In this document: positions 32,716 to 44,299 of the stretch, one piece after another
How positions within the stretch are numbered: position 1 is the stretch's first letter
How the letters are laid out: the number at the start of each line of letters is the position of its first letter
Source: Rhynchopus sp. YZ270_cl-10
Lineage: Eukaryota > Euglenozoa > Diplonemea > Diplonemida > Diplonemidae
Assembly (NCBI GenBank): GCA_964035575.1
Contig: OZ037934.1
Location: 62,001-126,000 of the forward strand
Direction: 5' to 3'
DNA length: 64,000 nucleotides
The notes under the pieces: model-generated
What the model was told of the DNA's origin: nothing
The model's input: only the letters and a program-made list of their open reading frames with translations
The model's database searches: none
Program-made: the position numbers and the translations under genes

Positions 32716-34694
32716 ATTTTTTTGTGCAATGATGACACATTGCAACGGGAAAGGAGGGAGGGGAGCGGGGAACTTGAGAAATAAATTTATAAAAAAAAAA
32801 ATTGAGAAGGTGAACCTTAAGCCTCACATGCTTGTCTCACCCACAAATGTGCACCCTAAAAGGGAACAACGAAAAATAAGAACAAAAAGAAAAGAGAACA
32901 AAAAAAAAAAAAAGCAGGTGTACCACCGGAGCGGCTCTGTGACCAAGAACCTTACACCTTCTGAAGACAGATGTCACGCAAGCACGGGAAAGGGAGGGGC
33001 ATTTGGCGTTTATATGTCAGATACATGACTCGTAGCACCAAAAAATGGGAAGAGGGGATTACCGGATTTTTGACAAAAAAAAAAAAAAAAAAAAAAAAAA
33101 AAGGAAAAAAAAAAAAAGGAGGGGCTGGTCTGTTTGGCATGTTGTATCTCTGATGTAAAACGCTTTACAATAATTAGTACAGTAAAAGTAAGTCGCACAA
33201 CCAGGACCCACAACGAAACCATCACACCACCGCAGTACAATCTCCATTGTTGTAAAATACCATTCAAAAAATGACATTTTTTTTTGCGGCCCCAAATTAA
33301 AAAGGGGGAAAGGGGGAAAACAGAGGGGGGGAAAGGGTAGCAAAACATAGAAATCAGAGAATGTGCAGCATGTTGTACAAAAATTGATAACTTCATTTGA
33401 GGAAAGTGAACTGTGTTTTCTTTCCCATCGAACGCAACTATTAAAATAAAAATAAAAAAGAAGAGGGTTGCGCTGAATCACATATCAGCCCATTCTTTGT
33501 GAAGACTGTGTACTTTTCTCATAAAATATATTCACTCCTCCAAGCAGATGCAAGCTATGCAGCTTCCTACGTCGGAAATGAACCGTTGTTTCTCGTGAAA
33601 AATAAATAAAAATACATGTTCTTTCAATTGGGGATACAAAGAGTTATCAATCCAGACAGTTGCTTCTTGACCGCTTTCCAAACATTTCGCGCAAATTTGA
33701 AAAATAAAAATAAAAATAAAAGTGGTAAGCAAACGTAATTTTGAAAGGGGGTGTTTGAAAATGTTTTTTGTTCGTTTTGAAAGGGGGTGGTGAGGAGAGC
33801 GGCTTGAACTGGTAACACACAGATTACCCTGTACATCTTCGCAGGATAGTGTTCGGGTGCAAGCAAAACAAATAAAATAAAAAAGGGATCTCAAAAGAAA
33901 AAGGGGGAAACGGAGAAAGGTTGAAATATACAATCAACAACCTCGCCAACGGTTGAAGAACATTCTCCTGCAGATCGACACGTTGTGCCACATCAAATCG
34001 TAAAGAAGTGAAGTTTTCATTACAGGGAACCGGATACGGAAAGTAGTGTAAAGACTAGTCAAAAATAGATAAGTGAGGGAGGAGACCAGAGGGTGGGAAA
34101 AGCGTTAACCCAGTATGCAGGCGAATATACAATGCAGCGTTTATTGCTTTTTTGGGGTCAAAAAGAGCTCCTGGTAGAACCGTGGCAGAACCATGCGAGG
34201 ACCCTGGGGAACTGGGTTGCTGACCGCGCCAGGAAACCCCGCACCATCCAGGCTACCGTTCTGTGTTGTGTTGCTCTTTTCAGACACTGAAAACAGGCAG
34301 TTGCCATACAGAGGGTTTGCACGCGGCCCCGTCACCTCCCCCGGGATCAGTTTTTGTTTATTTTCGTTTTCTCGTTTATTTTTTTTTCTCTGGTTTTCAC
34401 AAATGAAATAAGAATACAACCTTCCCCTCGTTGCAAAGACTCGTGCATTCACGAACTGAAAGAAGCAGGCAAAACTCTCTAACTCTCTTTGCTATCCCTT
34501 TGCTCGTGGTGCAGTGGAGTCGAGTGCAACTCGTACAGAAACGGGGTACGACACTACAAGAATGTAAAAGGAAATGATAAATATAGTGGGGGTGGGAAGC
34601 ATGCAGAAGTCCAAGAAGGGTGTTGGGCGGGGGGGCCGGGGGGCGGGCGTCTAATTTAAGTAATGCTCAGTACGTGTGCACAGCTCTGGCACAC
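32716..34694. other. AT-rich intergenic region, no recognised gene
   Basis: Homopolymer-rich DNA with A/T tracts near 32880-32915 and 33078-33116, a weak SINE family 2 echo (GAACCTTAAGCCTCACATGC, about 32812) and only short shadow open frames. Confidence 0.5.
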
Positions 34695-37600
34695 CTACAT
34701 TTCAAAGGTTTCGTTGTGAACGTCAGCCTTCATCCAGTCGTACTGACCCGCATACACTGACACAGCCTTCTTCGCCGCACCAGTCAGTGCATGTGGCCCA
34801 CAGGTGAACACTGCCAAACTCTCAAAACCCTTCGGGTCACCAAAACCTTCAAGGACCTTCTCAATTGCAGGCCTCCCGTACTTGATTTTGCTGCCGAGCA
34901 CTCCAAACACGTTGTTGTTTCCGTTCACAACCCCTGTGTAGTTGATCTGCAGGTCCAGGTCGGACATGGCATTGATGCACGAGATAAGCTCGTCTGCAAG
35001 GAGCTCAAGAAGCTCGACGTCACGCACAGCCCACACAAGGCTCACTCTGTGCTGCACTGCCTGTCCCTTTGCTGACATCTCCTGGTACACGCTGCGTGTC
35101 CTCAGGTAGTTCAGTGCAGCAATCAACGGTGTCACACCCACACCACCGCCAACAAGCAGCACTCTGTCGTAGTTGAGCAGGTCCATCGAGGCAGCACCGC
35201 AGGGCTCAGACACACGCAGCAACGAACCTGCCTGCAGGTCTTGGATCATGTTGTCCGTCGACGTTCCTTTCCCCATGTTCTTCACAACAATAGAAAAGCC
35301 ACGTGTATCCGGGTGCACACGCATCACAGAGAAGGGGTGCGACTGCAGCATGTTCGACATCGACTTGACACGCATCCTGATGTACATTCCTGGGAAGATG
35401 TCACGGAAGTCGAAGATAGGCTCTCTTGTGGGCGGAACTGCAGGAGCAACACGCATCTTCGAGTATGCCTGTGAAGGGGTGTCGTCCTTGGACACCACTG
35501 TGTAGTAGGGCACGATGAAGTTGCGCACAACCCTCTGTGCAATCAGGGAGAGTATTCCCGGGATCAAGAACAGCACCGTGGATGTGGCGTGGATGATGCT
35601 GAAGACCAGGATCAACGGAATGAAGCACCAGTGCGCCATCAGGAAGAGGTGGTACGCACCCCTGCGCACAGGCGGCAGGGACGTCACACACAGCGCAAAC
35701 ATGAAGATAATGGCAAGCGTCCCTGCAAGGTTGTTCACCTCCCCACCACCCCATTCAAATGCGTTCTCGCCGTCCACAATGTACATCACACCGTGCAGTG
35801 TCCCGACTGCCATGAACAGAAACCCGATGATGCCGTGGAAGAACACAACCTTCTCGTGAGGCATCCCAAAGCAGATCCAGATCCAGCTCTGCCTCCCAGA
35901 CGGCATCGAGAAGCTCATGCCCAGGAGCAGCTGCGCAACGTGGCCGAGGGACTTGTACCACACCAGCCTGTCCTCGTTCGCGTAGTAGAAGCACACTGCC
36001 GCACCTGCCCACATCACTCCCACCACGTAGACACCCACTCCCTTCACCATCATCCTTCCCAGGAAGCGTGGTGCCTCAAACGCCTTGCAGCAGCACAGCT
36101 TTGTCAGTGGCACGAACATCGCAGGCAGCAACAGCAGCACAAAAGTAAGGATCAGGTACACCAGCTTGTTCGTCCCCACCGAAGCTGAGGCACCAGTGAA
36201 AAAGTTGATCTGCAAGCTCCCGAAGCTTCCGCCAGCCTCGTGTGTGTCCAGGTTGCCAGCTGTGTACGGCCCGTACGCCCAGATCACGTCCTGCATTTGG
36301 TTAACGATGACAGTGTCGGCAGCGTCCATTGTGTTCACCTTGCGTGAGAATGTGTATTCTGTCGCGCCCACGATGCTGTACGAGAGCACGTCGTTCAGCA
36401 CATCCTGCACCTGAACAACGTACCCAGAACAGTGACCATCAAAGCACGACGACTGCGAGCATGTGTAAGTGTCCGCATCTGCCATGCTCGTCCCAAACCC
36501 AAAGGCACACCACAAACCCGGGCTGCATGTAAAGACGTACGTGATGACGTCGCCTGCGATACTCCATGTCATGCTGTACTGTTGTGCAAACGCAACTGAG
36601 TATGTCGGTCCAGCCTGCCCAACAACGGGTGCGGGTGTCGGAGGCGCTGGTGTTGCGGGTGCGACATTCGTGGAGAGCAAGATGGCCGTAGCACCCTTTG
36701 TCGCATGTGTCAAACGGATGTCCTCACCGACACCCACACCCCAGATAAGCGGCGCCGTGCCCTGCACAAGCACTTTGTCGACAGAGTCACCAGTGTTCAT
36801 CAGACGTGTCATCGTGAAGACAGTCCTCCCGTTTGCGGTCACTGCGTTCACGTTGTTCAGGTTCTGCACTGCGTCACGTGGTGGTTGGAACAGCCCCGTA
36901 GAGTGCGCATCCTCACATGATCCAGGCGTGGTTGTGGAGCACGTGATTGTGTCTGCGTCACTCATGCTTGAGCCAAACCCGATGGAACACCACTTTGTGG
37001 AAATGCAGTCGAGTGTCATCAACAGTGTTGTCCCGTCTGTGCTCATTGACCACTCAAACGTCATATCCTGGTTTGGCTTGAAGAACTGACTTCCAGGGGT
37101 GGCACCGGTCCCCGACTGACCAGGTGCCGGTGGTGTGGGTGGCATGGGGGTTGGCGGTGAAGGTCCAGGCGGGCTGGTGGCGGGTGGGGACGGTGTGGGC
37201 GGGCAAGCGTTGAGCGTGACGTCCGCATCGTCTGCCTCGGGGTGCTCCACCCACGTCCCATCGTTGGGGCTGCCGTACCCCACAGCCCAGCCAAGCTCGA
37301 ACTGTCTGCCTGACTGCAGGACGTAGTCGTGCGCATCACCTGTCGACAACCTTCTCCGGAAGACCACCGTACGCGCCGTCCTCGACACGAAGACACCATC
37401 CTGCTGCCCGTCCACGCCAGACGGTGCGGCCTCAGGGACGGTCATGATGTTGTAGTCCACGATGTTGTCCTGCGACAAGTCCCAAGCAAGAATGTCGTAG
37501 TTCTGCATCTCGTCACCAGTCGTCCGGAAGCCGATGGACCCGTAGTTGTACGTGCCAGTGATGGTAACTGTGAACTGCACCGCCTCGTCAGCACCCAGAG

Positions 37601-38201
37601 AACCCATTTCGTAGTCAATCGTCATCTCGTTTTCAGAGAGGATGCGTGACCCACCACACCCACGCACCCACACAGAGTTCGAGGGCGGCGGTGTTGCAGG
37701 AGGCTCGTTGATCGTCAGAAGAATTGTTGCACCTGACTTCTTCGTGTGTGTGGTCCTGATGTCGAGGTTCGGCCCAATACCCCAAATGATTGGTGTGGTG
37801 CCAAGAACGAGCACTCTGTCGACAGAGTCACCAGTGTTCATCAGACGTGTCATTGTGTAGGTTGTCTTCCCGTTGTTTGTGGTGGAAGTGATGCTGTTCA
37901 GGTTCTGCAGTGCGTCGCGTGGTGGTTGGAACAGCCCCGTAGAGTGCGCATCCTCACACGTGCCTCCTGCTGTGGTGGAGCAGGTGATGGTGTCTGCATC
38001 ACTCATGCTTGAGCCAAAGGCAACAGAACACCACTTATCAAAGTCACAGATCAGCGATATCGACATCGTGTTGCCATCACTGCTGAGCGACCACTCAAAC
38101 GTCATTTCACTTGTGGGAGTGAACGACTGCACAAATCCTGACACTGGCAGAACTGATGCCATGAAAACAGCAAGAAAAGGTAGCAGCATGTTCGTATGCA
38201 T
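34695..38201 (-). CDS. Multi-DOMON ferric reductase / NADPH oxidase-type transmembrane protein
   Basis: The ATG at 38201 (MHTNMLLPFLAVFMASVLPV) gives a signal peptide and 1,168 aa. Four DOMON-type beta-sandwich domains follow, which bind heme or sugar in other proteins. Domains 1 and 3 are near duplicates sharing CSVAFGSSMSDADTITCST, and a proline-rich linker precedes domain 3. Then comes a ferric-reductase membrane core with two HX13H pairs (FFHGIIGFLFMAVGTLH; AHWCFIPLILVFSIIH), ligands for two hemes. The C-terminal flavodehydrogenase has the FAD motif HPFSVMRV, the nucleotide motif LLVGGGVGVTPL and FTCGPHALTG near the end. Electrons would pass from NAD(P)H through FAD and hemes to outside DOMON domains or metal. 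The ATG follows an acceptor (CCATTGCAG) by 9 bases. Confidence 0.9.
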   Translation of the reverse strand: MHTNMLLPFLAVFMASVLPVSGFVQSFTPTSEMTFEWSLSSDGNTMSISLICDFDKWCSVAFGSSMSDADTITCSTTAGGTCEDAHSTGLFQPPRDALQNLNSITSTTNNGKTTYTMTRLMNTGDSVDRVLVLGTTPIIWGIGPNLDIRTTHTKKSGATILLTINEPPATPPPSNSVWVRGCGGSRILSENEMTIDYEMGSLGADEAVQFTVTITGTYNYGSIGFRTTGDEMQNYDILAWDLSQDNIVDYNIMTVPEAAPSGVDGQQDGVFVSRTARTVVFRRRLSTGDAHDYVLQSGRQFELGWAVGYGSPNDGTWVEHPEADDADVTLNACPPTPSPPATSPPGPSPPTPMPPTPPAPGQSGTGATPGSQFFKPNQDMTFEWSMSTDGTTLLMTLDCISTKWCSIGFGSSMSDADTITCSTTTPGSCEDAHSTGLFQPPRDAVQNLNNVNAVTANGRTVFTMTRLMNTGDSVDKVLVQGTAPLIWGVGVGEDIRLTHATKGATAILLSTNVAPATPAPPTPAPVVGQAGPTYSVAFAQQYSMTWSIAGDVITYVFTCSPGLWCAFGFGTSMADADTYTCSQSSCFDGHCSGYVVQVQDVLNDVLSYSIVGATEYTFSRKVNTMDAADTVIVNQMQDVIWAYGPYTAGNLDTHEAGGSFGSLQINFFTGASASVGTNKLVYLILTFVLLLLPAMFVPLTKLCCCKAFEAPRFLGRMMVKGVGVYVVGVMWAGAAVCFYYANEDRLVWYKSLGHVAQLLLGMSFSMPSGRQSWIWICFGMPHEKVVFFHGIIGFLFMAVGTLHGVMYIVDGENAFEWGGGEVNNLAGTLAIIFMFALCVTSLPPVRRGAYHLFLMAHWCFIPLILVFSIIHATSTVLFLIPGILSLIAQRVVRNFIVPYYTVVSKDDTPSQAYSKMRVAPAVPPTREPIFDFRDIFPGMYIRMRVKSMSNMLQSHPFSVMRVHPDTRGFSIVVKNMGKGTSTDNMIQDLQAGSLLRVSEPCGAASMDLLNYDRVLLVGGGVGVTPLIAALNYLRTRSVYQEMSAKGQAVQHRVSLVWAVRDVELLELLADELISCINAMSDLDLQINYTGVVNGNNNVFGVLGSKIKYGRPAIEKVLEGFGDPKGFESLAVFTCGPHALTGAAKKAVSVYAGQYDWMKADVHNETFEM

Positions 38202-38428
38202 AGGAAATTCCTGCAATGGTGTGTGGGTGAGGTGTGAGGTGTGGTGTGAGGGGAGATCTGGTGTACAGATAGGGATCTCTAGATATATATAAGAGCCAAA
38301 AGTAAAAATACAATCTTCAAAACAAAACCTACCGCCCATTCTATTAATTTTTTGGCAAAACACTACGGGAAATTAACGTACGGAGGGGGAGACCGAGGAA
38401 ACACAAAAAATCCTGAGGAGCGAGTAAA

Positions 38429-39307
38429 TTCCTTAACACTCAGTGTTAAGGTCTTTAAGGTTGCTGATCACCCCACCCTCCCCGCGCGGGGTGGGTTTCG
38501 GCCATTTTTTTTCAGGTCTCTAAACGTCCAAAGAGGTCAAAAAAGTGGATTCTTGGGAAGATAGGAGGTTTTTTTTAGGGTTTGCAAATGAGAAAGACCT
38601 CCAAACCCTGACAGACCCTGAAACGAGGGTGTCGCGAGTACCCCTTTTTTACACGTGTTTCTTAAGGGTTCTACAGGGTTCTACAGGCAAAACAGCCGTT
38701 TTGGCCGAAAACCCGGTTTTTCAGGCAGGTAACCGGGTTTGCGGCTTGGAAAACGTGCCAGCGCGCTGCGAGAACCATGCGTGGGGGTTTGTAACCGCTC
38801 GTTGCGTTGGTTGCGTTGCCTTCGCTACGTTGCGTACACATAGCTACGTGCACACCGGTTACGTTGTGTTGCATGCGTTGCGTTCGTTGTGTAGAGATCG
38901 TTATATACAGAGTGCAACGAACAGAGCGGTTGCGTTGCGTTGGTTGTGTTCGGTTGGTTACGTTCGTTGCGTTCCGATCGTTTCGTACACATCGGTTGCG
39001 TTGCGTTGCATGCGTTGCGTTCGTTGCATACAGATCGTTACGTACTCATCGCTTGCATTGCGTTGGATGCGTTGCGTTCGGTGCGTTGCGTTGCTTCCGT
39101 GTCTTCGGTTCGAGACGTTACGTACCGAACGGTTGCGTTGCGTCGGTTGCATTCGTTCCGTTCACATCGTTCCGATCTGAACGGAACGATGTGAACGCAA
39201 GAAACGTATCGCATCGGTTGCGTTGGTTGGCTTGTGTGCGTTGCAAACCTTTCATACATCAACCACACCAGCCAGTGAGTGTTAAGGATTGCCAAAAAAA
39301 ACTAAAT
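38429..39307 (-). mobile_element. Hairpin-ended repeat element, type A (copy R1)
   Basis: The right end is the perfect palindrome CCTTAACACT-C-AGTGTTAAGG (38431-38451). The left end is AGTGTTAAGGATTGCC followed by A8 CTAAAT (39278-39307). Inside are an AACCCGG...CCGGGTT hairpin block, the conserved block around TTCTACAGGGTTCTACAGGC, and a tract of degenerate (GCGTT)n with a roughly 50-bp higher-order unit (CGTTGCATACAGATCGTTAC). No coding capacity. Confidence 0.65.
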
Positions 39308-39898
39308 GATTTGTAATGAGTTTCCACTGTTACCCCCTTCCAACCTTGCTGATGCAAGTGGACAATAAACATGCAGGACGCGAAGCCTAGATATAATCGA
39401 GAGAACCCCAAGACGCAGCAGAGCTGCTTAAACAAGTTTACTAGGGATGATCCATCGATGAGTTCCTGAACGCGCAACAAACAATGTGAAGAGGGGGGTA
39501 TCGTTTACTGCGACGTACGAGGGAAGGAACACACACCATATACCTCTCTGATACATCGTTTCCAGTCCGATTGGCACATATACGAGCGCAACACCCTTCT
39601 GAAAAAAGGACAAGAGAAGAAGAGAAAGAATAAAAGAAGTCACAAATATATATCACTCTGCAAACCAAAAGAATCAACCTTCCTGCGAGGGCAAGACGGG
39701 CATCTAGTGTGAGATATAAAACTGTAAGCGAATATATCTCGGACCTCGCCGTTGTGCTGCACCACCAACAATTACAACCTAACCTTTGCGAGGGTTGTGC
39801 ACTACGTGGTAGCCCTGTCGTCCCGTGTTGCATTCTCACCCACCTGTAGGACTGTCTCCATGAGCTTGTCGGAAGTGTTGTCAGTGTTGCACTCTCAC

Positions 39899-40100
39899 CC
39901 CTACACCAGCGGGACGCACGTCAGTTTAGGGTTCTGCACACTGGTGATCTTGATGCAAATGCGGTCTGTTCCTAAGCCAATTAAGGGGTCAGTGAGGAGG
40001 GCTGTTTTGACAGCTGCGCTGCCGGACACGACTGTCTTGCGCCCGCCACTGAGAAACTTGAACGGTGTAGGGACGATGACCAAACGCCATTGCAGTCTAA
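39899..40100 (-). CDS. Candidate exon, unidentified protein
   Basis: The minus strand reads WRLVIVPTPFKFLSGGRKTV, VSGSAAVKTALLTDPLIGLG and TDRICIKITSVQNPKLTCVP with protein-like composition and a possible acceptor (TTCTTTAG near 40101). In the same frame, after a TAG and a TGA, it continues as NTDNTSDKLMETVLQ up to a donor-like CAG|GTGGGTG near 39849. A two-exon gene or a decayed one would both fit. Family not recognised. The rest of 39308-40135 shows nothing I can name. Confidence 0.35.
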
Positions 40101-40135
40101 AGAATGCATTTTAACGCATCTGTTCAAACACATCT

Positions 40136-41059
40136 ATTTGAGTTGACGGTCTTGAAAACACTTCGCTGGCTGGTGTGTCAAACGGTATGTGTATGGTTTG
40201 CACGTAACGCTCTACGTATACGATACACACAACGCTATGCATAAGCGATACACGGTTCGTGTGCGGCGTAACGCATGCAACGAACGCAACGCAACCCATA
40301 CGTAGCGATCTGTATGCAACGAACGCAACGCATGCAACGCAACGCAACCGATGTGTACGTTACGATCTGTATGCAACGAACGCAACGCATGCAACGCAAC
40401 GCAACCGATGCATACGTTACGATCTGTATGCAACGAACGCAACGCTTCCAACGCAACGCAACCGATGCATACGTTACGAGCGGTCTGTACGAAAGCATGC
40501 TACGGGTTTAACGCCATCGCGTTAACGCAACACCTGCGCCGCTGTGACACTTCGCTGGCTCGTGTGGTTGTGATAACGGAACGGTCTACACGTGCGTTAC
40601 ACACTACGGTGTTCGTATACGATACACACAACGCTATGTACATGCGTTGCACGCGTTAACCGCAACGGATGGTTACCAAACGCAGCCCACCTTCGGTGGG
40701 CTGCTGCAACTCGTGCCGTGTGTGACCCATGCATGGTTCTCACACCGCGCTGGCACGTTTCCCAAGCCGCAAACCCGGTTACCTGCCTGAAAAACCGGGT
40801 TTTCGGCCAAAACGCCTGTTTTGCCTGTAGAACCCTGTAGAACCCTTAAGAAACACGTGTATAAAAGGGGTACTCGTGACACCCTTGTGTCAGGGTCTCT
40901 AACGGTTTAACGCTTCGCTGAGCCTATACACCCCCCAAAAAGTGTCCGATCTTTCCAAAGAAAAAGTTTTTTCGGCTGTGCGAAGCTTCTACACCCTCTA
41001 AAAAAAACCGGTTTTTGGTCGGATCCAGCAGGGGGGAGGGGGAGACTGAAGGGGGTTAG
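40136..41059 (+). mobile_element. Hairpin-ended repeat element, type B, right end lost (R2)
   Basis: The left end is ATTTGAGTTGACGG, then GAAAACACTT and CGCTGGCTGGTGTG, identical to R6 at 45621. A (CGCAA)n tract, the hairpin AGCCCACCTTCGGTGGGCT, the AACCCGG...CCGGGTT block and the CAAAAAGTGTCCGATCTTTC block follow. The element stops at 41059, where the type A left end of R3 begins. Confidence 0.6.
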
Positions 41060-42028
41060 ATTTAGTTTTTTTTGGCAATCCTTAACACTCCTGGCTGGTG
41101 TGGTTGATAAACGCAACCGAACACAACGAAGCGGATCCGCTCTATACGTTACGATCCGTATGCAACCAACGCATGCAACGCAACGCAACCGACGTGTACG
41201 TAGCGATCTGTATGCAACGAACGCAACGCATGCAACGCAACGCAACGAACGTAACCACCCGAACACACCCAACGCAACGTAACGGATGCAACGCAACCAA
41301 CGCAACCTATGTGTACGTTGCGATCTGTATATATCGATCTCAACATAACGAACGCAACGCGTACAACGCACCGTAACCGATGTGTACGTAACGATCTGTA
41401 TGCAACGAACGCAACGTAACAGATGCAACGGATGCAACGCAACGCAACCGATGTGTACGTAGCGATCGGAACGCAACGAACGTAACCAACCAAACACAAC
41501 CAACGCAACGCAACCGCTCCGTACGTTGCGCTCTGTACGTAACGATCTCTACACAACGAACGCAACGCATGTAACGCAACGTAACCGGTGTGTACGTAGC
41601 GATGTGTACGCAACGAAGGCAACGCAACCAACGCAACGAGTGGTTACAAACCCCCACGCATGGTTCGCGCAGCGCGCTGGCACGTTTCCCAAGCCGCAAA
41701 CCCGGTTACCTGCCTGAAAAACCGGGTTTTTGGCCAAAACGCCTGTTTTGCCTGTAGAACCCTGTAGAACCCTTAAGAAACACGTGTAAAAAAGGGGTAC
41801 TCGCGACACCCTGGTTTCAGGGTCTGTCAGGGTTTGGAGGTCTTTGCTTCAGAGAAAGTCTCCTAAAAACCTCCTATCTTCCCAAGAATCCACTTTTTTG
41901 ACCTCTTTGGACGTTTAGAGACCTGAAAAAAAATGGCCGAAACCCACCCTGGGGGGGGGGGGGGGGGTGGGGTGGGAGGGTGGGGTGGTGAAGCAACCTT
42001 AAAGACCTTAACACCGAGTGTTAAGGAA
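41060..42028 (+). mobile_element. Hairpin-ended repeat element, type A (R3)
   Basis: The left end is ATTTAG T8 GGCAATCCTTAACACT (41060-41089). The right end is AGCAACCTTAAAGACC followed by the palindrome CCTTAACACCGAGTGTTAAGG (42006-42026). It is the same internal order as R1, in the opposite orientation. Type B right-end sequence follows directly (about 42030-42098). Confidence 0.65.
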
Positions 42029-42174
42029 CTGGGGGGGTGGCCGGAACAGCAACCTTTAAAAACTAGAAAACACAAGTGTTTTCTAGAATTTTTTGGTCGC
42101 AAACCGCCTAGTACTTTTTTTGCTGTAAAAACGTGTAAAAAAAAAAAGCACCTGTTTAGGCGGGTTTTTGGGCC

Positions 42175-42530
42175 AGAAACCGGTTTTTAGGGCCCATACG
42201 CGTGCATGCGGCGTGCGAAACGCATCTAGGGGGTGTTTTGACCATATATGGGTCATATACAGAGGTGCACACGTGCCTTTGCAGTACCACGTTTTTACAC
42301 GTAAAAACGGCAAAGGCGTTTGTGGTCAAAAACCACACAGAAACCGGTTTTTAGGAGGCACACGCGTGCATGTGGCGTGCGAAACGCATCCAGGGAGTGT
42401 TTTGACCACGTATGGGTCACACACAGTCGTGCACACGTGCCCTTTGCAGTGCCACGCAACCCATGTTTGTACACCAAAAAACGGTAAAGGCGTTGGTGGG
42501 TAAAAACCACACAGAAACCCACACAGACTG
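42175..42530. repeat. Tandem repeat, unit about 173 bp, two copies plus a stub
   Basis: AGAAACCGGTTTTTAGG starts units at about 42175 and 42348. Each goes on with ACGCGTGCATG, GGCGTGCGAAACGCATC, GTGTTTTGACCA and GTGCACACGTGCC. A third start (AGAAACCCACACAG) is at about 42519. Non-coding. Confidence 0.75.
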
Positions 42531-42589
42531 GTTTAGCCACGCAACTGGCGCGAGTCTGAGCACCCCACCGCAGCCAGGCTGGCTTTTGG

Positions 42590-43370
42590 AACCACTCGTT
42601 GCGTTCTTAACGTTGCGTTCCGAGTGTTACGTACGCATCGGTTGCGTTGGGTTGGATGCGTTGCGTTCGTTGCATACAGATCGTTACGTATGCATCGGTT
42701 GCGGTGCGTTCGTTGCGTTGCGTTCGTTGCATAAAGATCGTTACGTATGCATCGGTTGCGGTGCGTTCGTTGCGTTGCGTTGCGTTGCTTGCGTTGCATA
42801 CAGATCGTTACGTATGCATCGGTTGCGGTGCGTTCGTTGCGTTGCGTTGCATCGGTTGCGTTGCGTTGTACGCGTTAACCGCATCGTGTGGTTACCAAAC
42901 GCAGCCCACCTTCGGTGGGCTGCTGTGACTCGAGCCATGTGTGGCCCATACATGGTTCTCACACCGCGCCGGCACGTTTCCCAAGCCGCAAACCCGGTTA
43001 CCTGCCTGAAAAACCGGGTTTTTGGCCAAAACGCCTGTTTTGCCTGTAGAACCCTGTAGAAGCCTTAAGAAACACGTGTAAAAAAGGGGTACTCGTGACA
43101 CCCTGGTGTCAGGGTCTCTAAGGGCTCCCAGCTCAAGCTGAGTTATACACCCCCCAAAAAGTGCCCGATCTTTCCAAAGAAACAGTTTTTTGAGCTGGGC
43201 GAAGCTTCTACACCCTGAAAAAAAAACCGGTTTTTGGTCGGATCCAGCAGGGGGGGGGGGGAGACTGGGGGGGGGGGGGGGTTACAGGGACTGAAGGGTA
43301 GGGGTTAGACTGGGGGGCGGCGAGGAAAGCAACCTTTAAAAACTAGAAAACACAAGTGTTTTCTAGAATT
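42590..43370 (+). mobile_element. Hairpin-ended repeat element, type B, left end unclear (R4)
   Basis: A degenerate (GTTGC)n tract, the AGCCCACCTTCGGTGGGCT hairpin, the AACCCGG block, G runs and the type B right end with the perfect palindrome CTAGAAAACACA/AGTGTTTTCTAG (43343-43366). It meets the right end of R5 head-on at 43371. Confidence 0.6.
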
Positions 43371-44299
43371 TCCTTAACACTCAGTGTTAAGGTCTTTAAG
43401 GTTGCTGATCACCCCACCCTCCCCGCGCGGGGTGGGTTTCGGCCATTTTTTTTCAGGTCTCTAAACGTCCAAAGAGGTCAAAAAAGTGGATTCTTGGGAA
43501 GATAGGAGGTTTTTTTTAGGGTTTGCAAATGAGAAAGACCTCCAAACCCTGACAGACCCTGAAACGAGGGTGTCGCGAGTACCCCTTTTTTACACGTGTT
43601 TCTTAAGGGTTCTACAGGGTTCTACAGGCAAAACAGGCGTTTTGGCCGAAAACCCGGTTTTTCAGGCAGGTAACCGGGTTTGCGGCTTGGGAAACGTGCC
43701 AGCGCGCTGTGGGAACCATGCATGGGGGTTTGTAACCGCTCGTTGCGTTGGTTGCGTTGCCTTCGCTACGTTGCGTACACATAGCTACGAGTTTAAGGTC
43801 CTGAGTATGACCTTAAACTGCTAAGTCGTGAGCGAATGTATCCTAGTAGGTATGGGGAAAGGGGAAGGAGTTCTTTGACCGCCCGAAGGCTTTGGCTGGG
43901 AAGGTATGGGGGGACTTCAGAACCTTTCTTGACCGCCCGTGGATGCATTCTCAAGGATTGGACATGGACACCCCTCCGTAGCGCAACGTCCCGCTGACTT
44001 AGGGTGAGGCAATGTATTGTGGCCCCAAAGTCAGTGCAAAAAGACCCTAGGCTCACCTTTGGAAACTGCATGTGTCTACCTGGTGCATGTGGACAAACTT
44101 CTGGAGACGGGCAGGTTGACGGCGACTACTACGGTAGATCTTTCCAGAAACCGTTGATGCGGCCACCCGGACATGATGACACACAACACACGTTTACTTT
44201 CTCTTTGGGTCATAAGGTACGCCCTTCTCTGACCACGACATGAAACACAAAGCCAAAACAATTGATCACCGGAAAACTGTCAAAACAACAACACAATCT

